Positions 33,254 through 40,849 are shown, numbered from the stretch's first letter. The stretch is 64,000 bases of DNA from an uncultured Kineothrix sp. (GCA_910588855.1 CAJUSR010000001.1:124001-188000), one strand, 5' to 3'. Notes: generated from the letters alone by a model not told the origin. Translations and numbers: made by a program.

Positions 33254-33867
33254 GCCTGCCCCTCCGTAAATATCCCTGTGTCTATGTTCTGTAAGAAGTG
33301 TACCGCACCGTCAAACCTTACCTTGTATTCCTCTATATCATCCGCTTTCAAATACTGCCGTCCGTACATTTCTTTCATATCACGCCATACATTCCAAGGG
33401 ATAAAGAAAAAATCATCTTGTATACTGATACAGACACCGCACAACGCCCCTAATCGGTTGTGCTTCTCCAATACGTCCATTTGCGTATCTGTAAGGACGT
33501 TCCGGGTTATTCTGTCTTTCCCGGTCCTCTTCGCTTCAAACATGATAGAACGACCGCCGTATAAGGTCCCTTGAAAGTCGGGTTGTGCGTGTGTGCTGAA
33601 ACGCCCCGTAAATTCCCCCGTCCTATGGTTTTTGCTCGTCACACGGAACGGCTCCGGCGTTTTGTCTATCGTGGCTATGCCTTTCTGCTCGTACATCCTG
33701 CACCCTGCAAGTATTTCACGCTCAAAATGCTGCCCTTGGGCGTTGTTCTGCTTGTTTTTGTACTGCTGCCTTATCTTCTCTGTGTCTATTGGCGTATCCC
33801 TTGCCTGCTGCCATTTCCGCAATTCTCTTTCCGTGTCCGAATCGGTCACAAATCCGCTATTTCTCAC
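33250..33867 (-). CDS. recU: Holliday junction resolvase RecU-like
   Basis: 205 residues. RecU pattern: GQHFEREILAGCRMYEQKGIATIDKTPEP, the active-site set TGRFSTHAQPDFQGTLYGG and SIMFEAKRTGKDR (D, E and K of the PD-(D/E)XK fold), then DTQMDVLEKHNRLGALCGV and FFFIPW. Cuts four-way junctions during phage recombination and replication. GTG start with GGGAGG upstream. Codons 7-12 contain copy 5 of the 17-bp motif, in a non-conserved N-terminal stub. Confidence 0.9.
   Translation of the reverse strand: MRNSGFVTDSDTERELRKWQQARDTPIDTEKIRQQYKNKQNNAQGQHFEREILAGCRMYEQKGIATIDKTPEPFRVTSKNHRTGEFTGRFSTHAQPDFQGTLYGGRSIMFEAKRTGKDRITRNVLTDTQMDVLEKHNRLGALCGVCISIQDDFFFIPWNVWRDMKEMYGRQYLKADDIEEYKVRFDGAVHFLQNIDTGIFTEGQA
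33833..33849. promoter_or_regulatory. 17-bp near-palindrome (parS-like), copy 5
   Basis: GTGTCCGAATCGGTCAC at the 5' end of recU, coding V-T-D-S-D-T. Exact match to copies 1, 2 and 4. Confidence 0.6.
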
Positions 33868-34099
33868 GCTTTAATACCTCCCAATCAACTAATTTCAGTA
33901 CCTTTGTATCGTTAATCTCATACATAAAGGTTACTTGATTCCTCTTAACGGAATGTACCGCCAATATATCCGTTATTGTTACCTCTGCGGACCTTGCCGT
34001 AACCGGTCCCCCAACTATCCCGATACCTCCTTGAAATGTTATATTGACCTTATCCCCTACCTCATAGGGGCAACGTGCTACAAATCCTGCTGCCTGCAT
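33857..34099 (-). CDS. Small beta-rich phage protein (80 aa)
   Basis: VARCPYEVGDKVNITFQGG, SAEVTITDILAVHSVKRNQVTFMYEIND and LKLVDWEVLKREK suggest an SH3-like small barrel of the kind encoded in many phage early regions. AAAGGAGC before the ATG; its end overlaps the recU GTG. Function unknown. Confidence 0.6.
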   Translation of the reverse strand: MQAAGFVARCPYEVGDKVNITFQGGIGIVGGPVTARSAEVTITDILAVHSVKRNQVTFMYEINDTKVLKLVDWEVLKREK

Positions 34100-34100
34100 A

Positions 34101-34439
34101 TCAACAACCGCTCCTTTCTGTAATCTCTTTTATTGTCAGCTTGTAATAATCTTTCCCCGGCTCTGCTCCCCATTCTGCCCTACCTATCCCTATGGATAAT
34201 TCACACTTCGCAATAAAACTAGGGGATTTTGCAGAGTAACCGTTCCTAAAGCAAATATCCATATTGGTATCAATTTCAATCTTGTTATTCCACCACTCAT
34301 AGAAAATAATATCTTGGCTGATGCCTAATGCTTTTGCAAATCTGCTATTGTAATACGGCTTTATCTCTCTATACTCTTCTTTCTTTTTGCCGTACAGAAT
34401 CATATCAAACCATTTCTTTTTTATTGGCAGGGTCAACAT
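34101..34439 (-). CDS. ASCH/PUA-like domain protein
   Basis: 112 residues: TLPIKKKWFDMILYGKKKEEYREIKPYY is the classical start of an ASCH domain (a basic K-x-x-EYR-x-x-KPYW-like ligand pocket), followed by DMDICFRNGYS and a C-terminal YYKLTIKEI strand. ASCH proteins bind RNA or modified nucleosides. Lies in a cassette with the exonuclease, PAPS-reductase-like and radical SAM genes. Confidence 0.78.
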   Translation of the reverse strand: MLTLPIKKKWFDMILYGKKKEEYREIKPYYNSRFAKALGISQDIIFYEWWNNKIEIDTNMDICFRNGYSAKSPSFIAKCELSIGIGRAEWGAEPGKDYYKLTIKEITERSGC

Positions 34440-34945
34440 TTCTTTTCCCTCCCCTCTTCCATTTTCTTATAGCAATAAAGGGTTGCTTTTGCGTCCTCTA
34501 AAGAATCATGTGCTTTAAACTCGTATCCGTAGTAGTCCGCACATTTGCTAAGTTTCTGCCATTTGTACGAATCGTGGTAGCTGTCGTATTCTCCGTAGAT
34601 TCTCGCAAACATTATCATAGGGTCAATCCATTTTCCGGGGTCTATGTAGATACCGTATGCTTTCAAAAATCCGTTTTCAAAATCCGCATTGTACGCTATC
34701 ACGTTATCCGCCTTATTCAGAATTTCCGTTACCGCCTGCACATAGCAGGAAAAGTGGCAGCAGGCTTTTACTTTCTGCGGTGTGATTCCGTGTACCCTCT
34801 GTGCGTCCTCCCAACTGTCCTTATTGTTCGGTCTGCAATACGCATTAAGCAGGGTATTAAATCCCTCGTCTATGATAGATACCTGTAAAACCTCGTCCTT
34901 TCCTGCTCTGAATCCCGTTATTTCAAAATCAATCGTTACAATCAT
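34433..34945 (-). CDS. DnaQ-like 3'-5' exonuclease
   Basis: 170 residues of the DEDD exonuclease family: Exo I TIDFEITG (D6, E8), Exo II IAYNADFENGFL, Exo III HDSLEDAKATL with the His five residues before the Asp (DEDDh type). The size equals a stand-alone proofreading or RNase T-like domain. GGAGGTATCAG before the ATG. Likely degrades host DNA or trims ends in phage recombination. Confidence 0.88.
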   Translation of the reverse strand: MIVTIDFEITGFRAGKDEVLQVSIIDEGFNTLLNAYCRPNNKDSWEDAQRVHGITPQKVKACCHFSCYVQAVTEILNKADNVIAYNADFENGFLKAYGIYIDPGKWIDPMIMFARIYGEYDSYHDSYKWQKLSKCADYYGYEFKAHDSLEDAKATLYCYKKMEEGREKKC

Positions 34946-36062
34946 CTGATACCTCCATTTTCTTCATGCCTGCTTTTATTTTTTCTGAAAGTAATATCTT
35001 CCTTGTCCGTTCATTCCCATATATCCCTGCATAGTCTATATCTCTGTAACATTCAATTCCCAATCCATGCAGATTAAGCCAATCTATGATAAACCAATAA
35101 CCCAATCCGTTATTGCTCGGCTGCCAATATCCGCTATCTCCAAATTCCCCACCCCTCAATACATAATCCGCAAGTTTTGGCTCTTCAATCTGCAATCGTG
35201 CTATACGGTCCCTATCCTGCGTGATTCCAAACAGGCAGAATATGCAACCTGTCCTTTGACAACCCGTAGTATAATACCTACCCTCTTTTTCGCTAAAAAC
35301 CACTCTTCTATATGCTTTTGCTATTTCCAAATTGTTTTCCGCTATATACTGCAAAATATCATTTTCCACCCAAAACGATAGCGGATTACTTACTGGGGCT
35401 TTCATGTCAAAACCATTGCAACCGTTTTTCATCCACTGTTGTTTCCGTAATCTGCTTTCATCTGCCAAAGTTCCTATAATAGGCTTCTTATCGTACTTTT
35501 TGCTGAATGTCTTTGCAGGCTTTTTCTTCATCACATTGCAACACATATGAGATATTGCAAATGGGGCATATAGCAGGAATTTCCATTTTTCTTGATTGTA
35601 TAGGCTTTTCCTGCCCTCCTTATCAACCGCCGTTCCCTGCAATTTTGCCAATCTGTAAGAATAATATCCTTTGTCCGATTCCAAGCCTTTTCTTGCCTGC
35701 GAAACGCACTCTGCAACCTCTTTACTGATGAGAGGGTATCCATACTTTAAAATCACTTCCCTAAAACTCATTTCGGGTCTTATTGTCGTTACATTTTCCT
35801 TACTTCTCGCAAATAACCCGATTGAGGGATATTCTAAACCAGTATTCACAAATACCGCTTCAATGTTCGGGTACATCTCACGGACGATATGTAATAATAC
35901 CGTACTGTCCTTTCCACCGCTGAATGATACATACACCCCGCTTTCCCCGTACTCATTGACCCAACCCCTAATCCTTGATTGTGTCATTCTGATTTTTATA
36001 TCAAGTGGTAGGCTCTGCATTACCCTTAAATCATCTTCGGTATGCTTATATCCTGCTGCCAT
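34929..36062 (-). CDS. PAPS reductase/ATP-pyrophosphatase-family protein
   Basis: About 377 residues. PP-loop VSFSGGKDSTVLLH (~45), then FVNTGLEYPS, and a Cys cluster near the middle and end (CCNVMKKKP, TTGCQRTGCIFCLFG) that could hold an Fe-S cluster. The family includes PAPS reductase and DndC; phage members have uncertain roles. ATG at 36062 is used because GGAGGG precedes it and it abuts the radical SAM gene stop. Adjacent to a radical SAM enzyme, suggesting sulfur or base modification chemistry. Confidence 0.82.
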   Translation of the reverse strand: MAAGYKHTEDDLRVMQSLPLDIKIRMTQSRIRGWVNEYGESGVYVSFSGGKDSTVLLHIVREMYPNIEAVFVNTGLEYPSIGLFARSKENVTTIRPEMSFREVILKYGYPLISKEVAECVSQARKGLESDKGYYSYRLAKLQGTAVDKEGRKSLYNQEKWKFLLYAPFAISHMCCNVMKKKPAKTFSKKYDKKPIIGTLADESRLRKQQWMKNGCNGFDMKAPVSNPLSFWVENDILQYIAENNLEIAKAYRRVVFSEKEGRYYTTGCQRTGCIFCLFGITQDRDRIARLQIEEPKLADYVLRGGEFGDSGYWQPSNNGLGYWFIIDWLNLHGLGIECYRDIDYAGIYGNERTRKILLSEKIKAGMKKMEVSDDCND

Positions 36063-36064
36063 GC

Positions 36065-36994
36065 CTACAATCCCTCCAATCTTCGCTTTACCCAAGGTCT
36101 TTTATTTATGTACTCTTTCCAAGTTTCTTTCCTATACAGATTTCCGTATATGTAACGGTTGGTAAATTCAAGCTGTGCCTTGTTTGGATGGATACCCAAA
36201 CCCTCGTTACGCTCCGCCTGGGCATATAAGTGTATGCCCTTATGCTTCCTCAACTGCTGCACCCTATAATCTGCTTCGTCTAGGTCTTTCCTCACAAGTA
36301 GATAGACAAAGAGCCGATACGGCTTAATTCCCCTTTCCGCCAATAATCCCGCTACCCTATCAATGTGCTTTACTTGGCTTACGGTATCGCAAGAAAACCG
36401 AATATACTTTATCCATTGCAGGCTTGCCAATACGTCCGCTATTTCCTCTGTTACCAACCGTGCGTCCATTCCTTGATTGAGGTCGATTCTCCACCCCTTT
36501 CCTGCCATATCCTTTAGCTGCCCTACGCCGTATTCACTCGCCAATATGTTATTATCCATCAAGATTAAATCCGGCGTATCGTACCGCACTAATTCCGTCC
36601 AACGTCTGCAAGGCTTTATATTTCCCTCTTTCCTCGGAACGTAGCACCAAGGGCATTTATTGGGGCAACCCCTAGTAATGTATCCTATCGCATAATCACA
36701 ATCGGGGTATATGGAATAATCCGGGTACATATCATCTATTTCCTGCGGTAGCTTCTTTTCTATGTCGTAGCCCGTACCGCCTTTTATGGTATCCGGCGGT
36801 AGGTCTTTGTTTTCCTCCGTAAAATCGAATATCTTTGACGAATAAACCAAGTCGTAATCCTTTGCAGGGTCCCACCACTCCACGGAATCCCCCTTTGCCT
36901 TGTGGTATGCGGATATTTTCATAAGTGCATAGTTAGGGAATGTCTTTTTATGCTTGAAATGCTCTTTTTCGCTGTCATGCAACCCTATAATCAT
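36065..36994 (-). CDS. Radical SAM enzyme
   Basis: 309 residues. CxxxCxxC cluster in RGCPNKCPWCYV (~108-118), an N-terminal segment resembling B12-binding/MiaB-like leader (YALMKISAYHKAKGDSVEWWDPAKDYDLVY), then LILMDNNILAS and MDARLVTEEIADVL. Overlaps the Rep gene by 4 bp and ends 2 bp before the PAPS-reductase-like ATG; the pair is clearly co-expressed. Substrate unknown. Confidence 0.87.
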   Translation of the reverse strand: MIIGLHDSEKEHFKHKKTFPNYALMKISAYHKAKGDSVEWWDPAKDYDLVYSSKIFDFTEENKDLPPDTIKGGTGYDIEKKLPQEIDDMYPDYSIYPDCDYAIGYITRGCPNKCPWCYVPRKEGNIKPCRRWTELVRYDTPDLILMDNNILASEYGVGQLKDMAGKGWRIDLNQGMDARLVTEEIADVLASLQWIKYIRFSCDTVSQVKHIDRVAGLLAERGIKPYRLFVYLLVRKDLDEADYRVQQLRKHKGIHLYAQAERNEGLGIHPNKAQLEFTNRYIYGNLYRKETWKEYINKRPWVKRRLEGL

Positions 36995-37857
36995 TTTGCC
37001 CTATCCCTCACTTTCCGCATTTTTAGGTAGACGCTCCACCCGGTATACTCGTTATACCGAAAATCTATCTTTGTAGGCTCGTACCCCTTATACTGCTTAC
37101 GCCATACCGCTTTATCTTCCGGGGTCTGTGCCAATGTCCGCAACTTTCGGAAACTATATTTATGGTCGTTTTTCTTCTCCTTTGGCTTTTTCAGATTCAT
37201 AGACGTAGACCACTTTTTACAACCCTTTTTCCGCTTGTTGATATAGTTTACTAACCCCTCTATGCCGTTCTCGTTTGGTTGTAACCTATCACAATTCACG
37301 AATCCCAAATAATCTACGGTTTTCCTATATTCCGGGTCATTCTGTGCCTTTTTCCAGTTAATCCGGGTTGCACTCCACATCAATTCCAACTCGTCACGGC
37401 TCAACCCTCCATTTATGATAATATGGTGGTGGATTCTAACCGCCCTTGTCTGCTTATCCTCCATTCCCTCTAGGGTCAACTGCCCCTCTTCCTCTTCCGG
37501 CGTATACTCCGTGACAAGCATATATTTTAAGTCCTGCCCCGTGACCCTCTTCATTCTCCGCTTTACCCTATCAAGATAGTTGTGTACGTTCCTTTCCGCT
37601 TCCTCCAAGGTTATAGGTAAATGCTCTTTGTTATAGGTTGCCGATATATGTAAATCATCTGCCCCAAAGTTTGTATTGGCTATCTGTACAAACCGCCTTT
37701 TACTCCGCTTGTCATTCAGATTTTTTTGAGCCTGTGAGGACTGCCCTTTTTTCCCCTTGCCTGCTTCCGGCATATTGGTAACGGGTACTATATCAACCTC
37801 TAAATATTCCTCCCCGCAATAAATCCTTTTCTCTCTTATGAATTTTTTTCTTGCCAT
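36991..37857 (-). CDS. HUH-type replication initiator-like protein
   Basis: 288 residues. A basic N-terminal part, then IANTNFGADDLHISATYNKEHLP, a central HUH-like motif RIHHHIIINGG (~142-152), and a possible catalytic Tyr in GLVNYINKRKKG (~208). This is the layout of rolling-circle Rep proteins found in Firmicutes phages and plasmids. AAGGAGAG precedes the ATG. The upstream 260-bp gap has two operator palindromes and inverted repeats that could contain the origin. Confidence 0.72.
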   Translation of the reverse strand: MARKKFIREKRIYCGEEYLEVDIVPVTNMPEAGKGKKGQSSQAQKNLNDKRSKRRFVQIANTNFGADDLHISATYNKEHLPITLEEAERNVHNYLDRVKRRMKRVTGQDLKYMLVTEYTPEEEEGQLTLEGMEDKQTRAVRIHHHIIINGGLSRDELELMWSATRINWKKAQNDPEYRKTVDYLGFVNCDRLQPNENGIEGLVNYINKRKKGCKKWSTSMNLKKPKEKKNDHKYSFRKLRTLAQTPEDKAVWRKQYKGYEPTKIDFRYNEYTGWSVYLKMRKVRDRAK

Positions 37858-38118
37858 TCCTGCACTCTCCTTACACTATCCAACCCCTCCCCTCATAAAG
37901 GGTACATCAACCTAACCATATACTTATATAACTATATGTACTTATATAAGTATATAATATAGTATTGTCCTTGATGTTAATACCCCATACAAGGTCCGAA
38001 ACGTGCCATTTCCTACACGTTTTCAGAGGTTACTTATTGACTTTCCGCAAGCCTTATAGTATAATTTGAGTAGGTGTAATTATTGCTATAAGGCAATGAA
38101 AGGCGTTTGCGTATGCCA
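37858..38118. promoter_or_regulatory. Rep upstream region: two operator palindromes and inverted repeats (possible origin)
   Basis: 261 bp without a gene. Operator copies at 37920-37935 (one mismatch) and 37938-37953 (TACTTATATAAGTA core), a hairpin AAACGTG/CACGTTT at 37999-38022 and an inverted repeat GCCTTATAG/CTATAAGGC at 38051-38094. It probably carries the Rep promoter; a double-strand origin here is a guess by analogy with rep-adjacent origins. Confidence 0.5.
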
Positions 38119-38136
38119 CTATGCAAACGCCTTTTC
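38099..38136 (-). terminator. Terminator after YopX gene 1
   Basis: AAAGGCGTTTGC/GCAAACGCCTTT, a 12-bp stem with a ~12-nt loop, overlapping the last codons (KEKAFA) of the YopX gene. T-rich in both directions, so it may be bidirectional. Confidence 0.75.
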
Positions 38137-38730
38137 TTTTTCTCCTTTCCTATAAATTTTCGTTGCAAAATCCATTGTAAAGAATCCGCCACAATCTTTA
38201 TGCCGTGCCACATAACGGCAACCAAGCGTAACATATCCACATTTTAAACAGGTCATTTTCAGAAACGGCAACGGCGTATCCATTACATTTAATGAGGTCA
38301 GATAAGGCACATTCAGACCATTTTCAACGTGGTATCTCATACCCTCTATGAAGTCCGGGTAGTCTACCATATTGCCGACCACGCTTATATCCCCTGCCTG
38401 TAAGCGTCCTAATGCCACTATTTCGCCCCAAACCACATCAACCGCCGTTTCTTCGTCCTCCACCACAAAGTACCCTATTTCGTCCTCTGCTTCGTGTAAA
38501 AGAATATCCTGCGTGTATATCCTGCTGCCCCTGCTGTCAACCGCTGCCGTGCTTTTGCAGAGGGTGGAAATATCCACGGCGTACACATTGGCGCCCGGAT
38601 AACCGCCCTTGTCTATGTAGTGACCCACGGGGCGTAATGCCCCGCTTGGTCGCCTTGGCGGTTCTGTCAGATATTCGCCGTACACCCATATAGGGTAGGG
38701 CGTACCGCTACTCTTTGCCCTTGCTTCCAT
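38119..38730 (-). CDS. YopX-family protein with C-terminal zinc ribbon
   Basis: 203 residues. YopX-type body (YTQDILLHEAEDEIGYFVVEDEETAVDVVWGEIVALG) and a C-terminal MTCLKCGYVTLG...HKDCGGFF zinc ribbon. ATG at 38730 has GGGGCGGTA upstream and overlaps the next gene; a longer frame lacks support. YopX proteins are frequent in Gram-positive phages; their role is unknown. Confidence 0.75.
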   Translation of the reverse strand: MEARAKSSGTPYPIWVYGEYLTEPPRRPSGALRPVGHYIDKGGYPGANVYAVDISTLCKSTAAVDSRGSRIYTQDILLHEAEDEIGYFVVEDEETAVDVVWGEIVALGRLQAGDISVVGNMVDYPDFIEGMRYHVENGLNVPYLTSLNVMDTPLPFLKMTCLKCGYVTLGCRYVARHKDCGGFFTMDFATKIYRKGEKEKAFA

Positions 38731-39187
38731 TACCGCCCCTTTCCGCCCTTGTGTGAATATCCCCGACAATCCGCATACGCTCCGTATCGCACACGCCTTT
38801 CTTATCTACGCACGGTAGCAGGATATAGGTTTTTCCGTCCTGCTGCCACTCAAAGGCTATTACCCCCTGCAACCTCACTTTCACGGTCTTACCGTCAAAT
38901 CCGGGCAGGGTGTTATATTCCCGGTCAACCGTAGTTTCGATTACCGTAAACTGCCGTTTTTCTCCGTCTACTTCTAACTCCGTAATATCGCCCGTGAAAA
39001 TCTCCGTGCCTGTTATATCCTTGTAGCCGGTCCCCCTGCCAAGGGTTGCGGGGTTGATTTCCGTAAAATCGCCGTCCGGCGTTCCCATTTCCCCGATTTC
39101 GTCCGTATCGAATCCGTAAGAGGGCAGACCGTAAACGTAATAGAAATTGTCCTCCGCCTTGTTATACGCCAACGCCCTGTACTTCAT
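38708..39187 (-). CDS. YopX-family protein
   Basis: 159 residues: MKYRALAYNKAEDNFYYVYGLPSYGFDTDEIG, GTGYKDITGTEIFTGDITELEVDGEKRQFTVIE, GVIAFEWQQDGKTYILLP and ERMRIVGDIHT are the standard YopX pattern. AGGAGGGGCGG before ATG at 39187. Two YopX genes in tandem overlap by 23 bp. Confidence 0.85.
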   Translation of the reverse strand: MKYRALAYNKAEDNFYYVYGLPSYGFDTDEIGEMGTPDGDFTEINPATLGRGTGYKDITGTEIFTGDITELEVDGEKRQFTVIETTVDREYNTLPGFDGKTVKVRLQGVIAFEWQQDGKTYILLPCVDKKGVCDTERMRIVGDIHTRAERGGNGSKGKE

Positions 39188-39347
39188 CTTCCGCCCCTCC
39201 TTTGTTTTTGCTGAATAAACAGCCGTTCCTGTATGAAATATTGCCGTTATCAAGCTGCACTTTGTAGAATCCTGCACTTTCATTCAATACCTCGTACTCC
39301 CTGCCCTTAGTCAATCCAAAATCACTTACCCTTGATATTATTTTCAC
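39162..39347 (-). CDS. Small SH3-like phage protein (61 aa)
   Basis: KIISRVSDFGLTKGREYEVLNESAGFYKVQLDNGNISYRNGCLF is the usual short SH3-like pattern of tiny phage early proteins. GTG start with GGAGGGCG upstream; its end overlaps the YopX start. Function unknown. Confidence 0.65.
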   Translation of the reverse strand: MKIISRVSDFGLTKGREYEVLNESAGFYKVQLDNGNISYRNGCLFSKNKGGAEDEVQGVGV

Positions 39348-39586
39348 TTTTCGCCCTCCTGCTTTTTCTTAGGACACCACGCCGGGGACGTTTTTATAGG
39401 CACTTCGCTTGAAAACGGTTTTCCATACCCAAGGAAACCGGGCATTTTCCGTATTCTATGGTCTTTGAAATAATCCAAGATATATCCTTGGTCGGGGTGT
39501 TCACATGAAAAACTCGACCTTGTATTACCAACTTTCCGAAACCCTTTGCAATGTCCGCAATCTGCACATCTGATTTTATCCGCCAC
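39344..39586 (-). CDS. Cys-rich zinc-binding phage protein (80 aa)
   Basis: IRCADCGHCKGFRKV, SFSCEHPDQG and AWCPKKK supply Cys/His ligands for one or two zinc sites. GTG start with AAAGGAGC upstream. Directly follows the second DGR target gene. Function unknown. Confidence 0.62.
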   Translation of the reverse strand: MADKIRCADCGHCKGFRKVGNTRSSFSCEHPDQGYILDYFKDHRIRKMPGFLGYGKPFSSEVPIKTSPAWCPKKKQEGEK

Positions 39587-39609
39587 GTTTACCGCTCCTT
39601 TCTTCTCAT

Positions 39610-39627
39610 GGGGTGCTACCGCACCCC
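39610..39627 (-). promoter_or_regulatory. DGR hairpin/cruciform downstream of VR2
   Basis: 7-bp stem GGGGTGC/GCACCCC with a loop reading GGTA on the coding strand, again a GRNA tetraloop. Located 43 nt past VR2, similar to the 37 nt at VR1. Two independent hairpins of the same form at both targets support active homing. Confidence 0.85.
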
Positions 39628-39634
39628 TAAACAG

Positions 39635-40630
39635 TTATTCAGTAATCAGTTCGCCGTTTACCTCGTAAAAAGCGGAGCGGAAACCCACGCTGCCGTCAGA
39701 GTAGGAACGGGGACCATCCAAGTAGAGGGCAGACGGCCCCGAAAAGGACGTACTGTCGAAACCCGACCCCCGGATAGGCATATATTCCCCCTCGGTAGCG
39801 TCAAAGTATACATAGGTATCCTTTTCCTCTTTTACGCCGTTTTCGGGCAGGATTCCCAAGTACCGTAACGCCTGCGGTATCTCCTGCAAGTCAACCTTTA
39901 AATCCTCCCAAGATACGCCGTCATAGTCCGGGGTGTAGTCCTCGCCTGCTGCCTTGTCGGTAATCGTGATTTCCCCGCCCTCGACATTGACCCTCACGGC
40001 GGTTTTTCCTCCCTGGTCCGTGGTAATCCTCTGCCATTTCTTGCTATCCCTTGAAAGGTCGCACCCTGCCAAGGCTGCGTCATTGTTCGGTATGTACTCC
40101 AATATGCCATTTACGATACGCACCCCTGCCAACCATTCCCATACCAAACCGTTAAGGTCTGATACTCCGTATACGGTGTGGTCGTGATTCCATGTATCCG
40201 GGCCGCTGCCTGTAAGCGTCCTGCCGTATCCGCAACCCTCACGCTCCCCCTGCTCTTCCTTGTGGTAATAGTCATTCCCCCAATCCGTATTACCGTGTGG
40301 CAACGTGCCTTTCTTCCGGCTCTCATTTAACAGATATTCCCACTCGGTAGCGGTCATTAAGTGCCACCCCTCGCCCTTTGTCCGGCAAGCTGCCAAGGCT
40401 TCATCAAATGTAATTCCCGTTGTCGGGTCTACCATTGGCAGACTGTACGCCCTGCCCTTGATTACCTTGTTGGGATACTTGGAAATATAGATAGCGTCTA
40501 CCTCTTTCCCTCCGATAATGAACATTTCCGGGGTAACTGCTGCCCTTGGATTCTCAAACCGGACCATAATAGAGGGAATCCCCCTATCATCAAAAACCGC
40601 TACATTGTTGTGCTTGATTGCTTCGCTCAT
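39635..40630 (-). CDS. DGR target 2: lectin-fold (FGE-sulfatase-like) variable protein in the early region
   Basis: 331 residues, homologous along its length to target 1: GIPSIMVRF, EVDAIYISKYPNKVIKGRAYSLPM, ITFDEALAACRTKGEGWHLMTATEWEYL, GRTLTGSGPDTWNHDH, DLNGLVWEWLAGV. The C-terminus from RGSGFDSTSFSG to GFRSAF is variable repeat VR2, followed by 9 non-repeat residues. AGGAGG site before the ATG. No tail genes are nearby; it is among the first genes of the early unit, so it may act on the host cell surface or in the lysogen rather than in the virion. That is inference. Confidence 0.9.
   Translation of the reverse strand: MSEAIKHNNVAVFDDRGIPSIMVRFENPRAAVTPEMFIIGGKEVDAIYISKYPNKVIKGRAYSLPMVDPTTGITFDEALAACRTKGEGWHLMTATEWEYLLNESRKKGTLPHGNTDWGNDYYHKEEQGEREGCGYGRTLTGSGPDTWNHDHTVYGVSDLNGLVWEWLAGVRIVNGILEYIPNNDAALAGCDLSRDSKKWQRITTDQGGKTAVRVNVEGGEITITDKAAGEDYTPDYDGVSWEDLKVDLQEIPQALRYLGILPENGVKEEKDTYVYFDATEGEYMPIRGSGFDSTSFSGPSALYLDGPRSYSDGSVGFRSAFYEVNGELITE
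39671..39780 (-). repeat. DGR variable repeat VR2
   Basis: Aligns without gaps to TR 501-610 with 13 differences, all at template adenines (coding strand A changed to G or T). No other base differs. It shares four bases beyond the TR homology boundary with VR1 at the IMH side (coding GCTTTTT against TR GCTCTGC). Confidence 0.95.
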
Positions 40631-40644
40631 TTCCTCTTTTCCTC

Positions 40645-40848
40645 CTACTTTTTAGAATAAATTGAATGTAACTTTATGCTTCCTCTCCGCCTTATGCTTT
40701 CCTCGGTATGCAATCCCGAATCAAAGAACGCACAAAACGTAGTACCGCCGATTATGCTTGTCGCCACGATATGCGACCCGATATTATGAAACTCACACTT
40801 TTTCACGTTCCTGTACGCTACCGTGTGCTTTTCCGTTTTACTTGCCAC
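40645..40848 (-). CDS. Uncharacterised early phage protein (67 aa)
   Basis: KHTVAYRNVKKCEFHNIGSHIVATSIIGGTTFCAFFDSG; a compact alpha/beta protein. GTG start with GGAGGGGTAGC upstream. No family recognised. Confidence 0.58.
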   Translation of the reverse strand: MASKTEKHTVAYRNVKKCEFHNIGSHIVATSIIGGTTFCAFFDSGLHTEESIRRRGSIKLHSIYSKK

Positions 40849-40849
40849 G

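Noticed and set aside
34101..36994. Dnd phosphorothioation system
   Set aside because: The PP-loop protein has family resemblance to DndC, but no DndA, DndD or DndE are present, so the system cannot be claimed.
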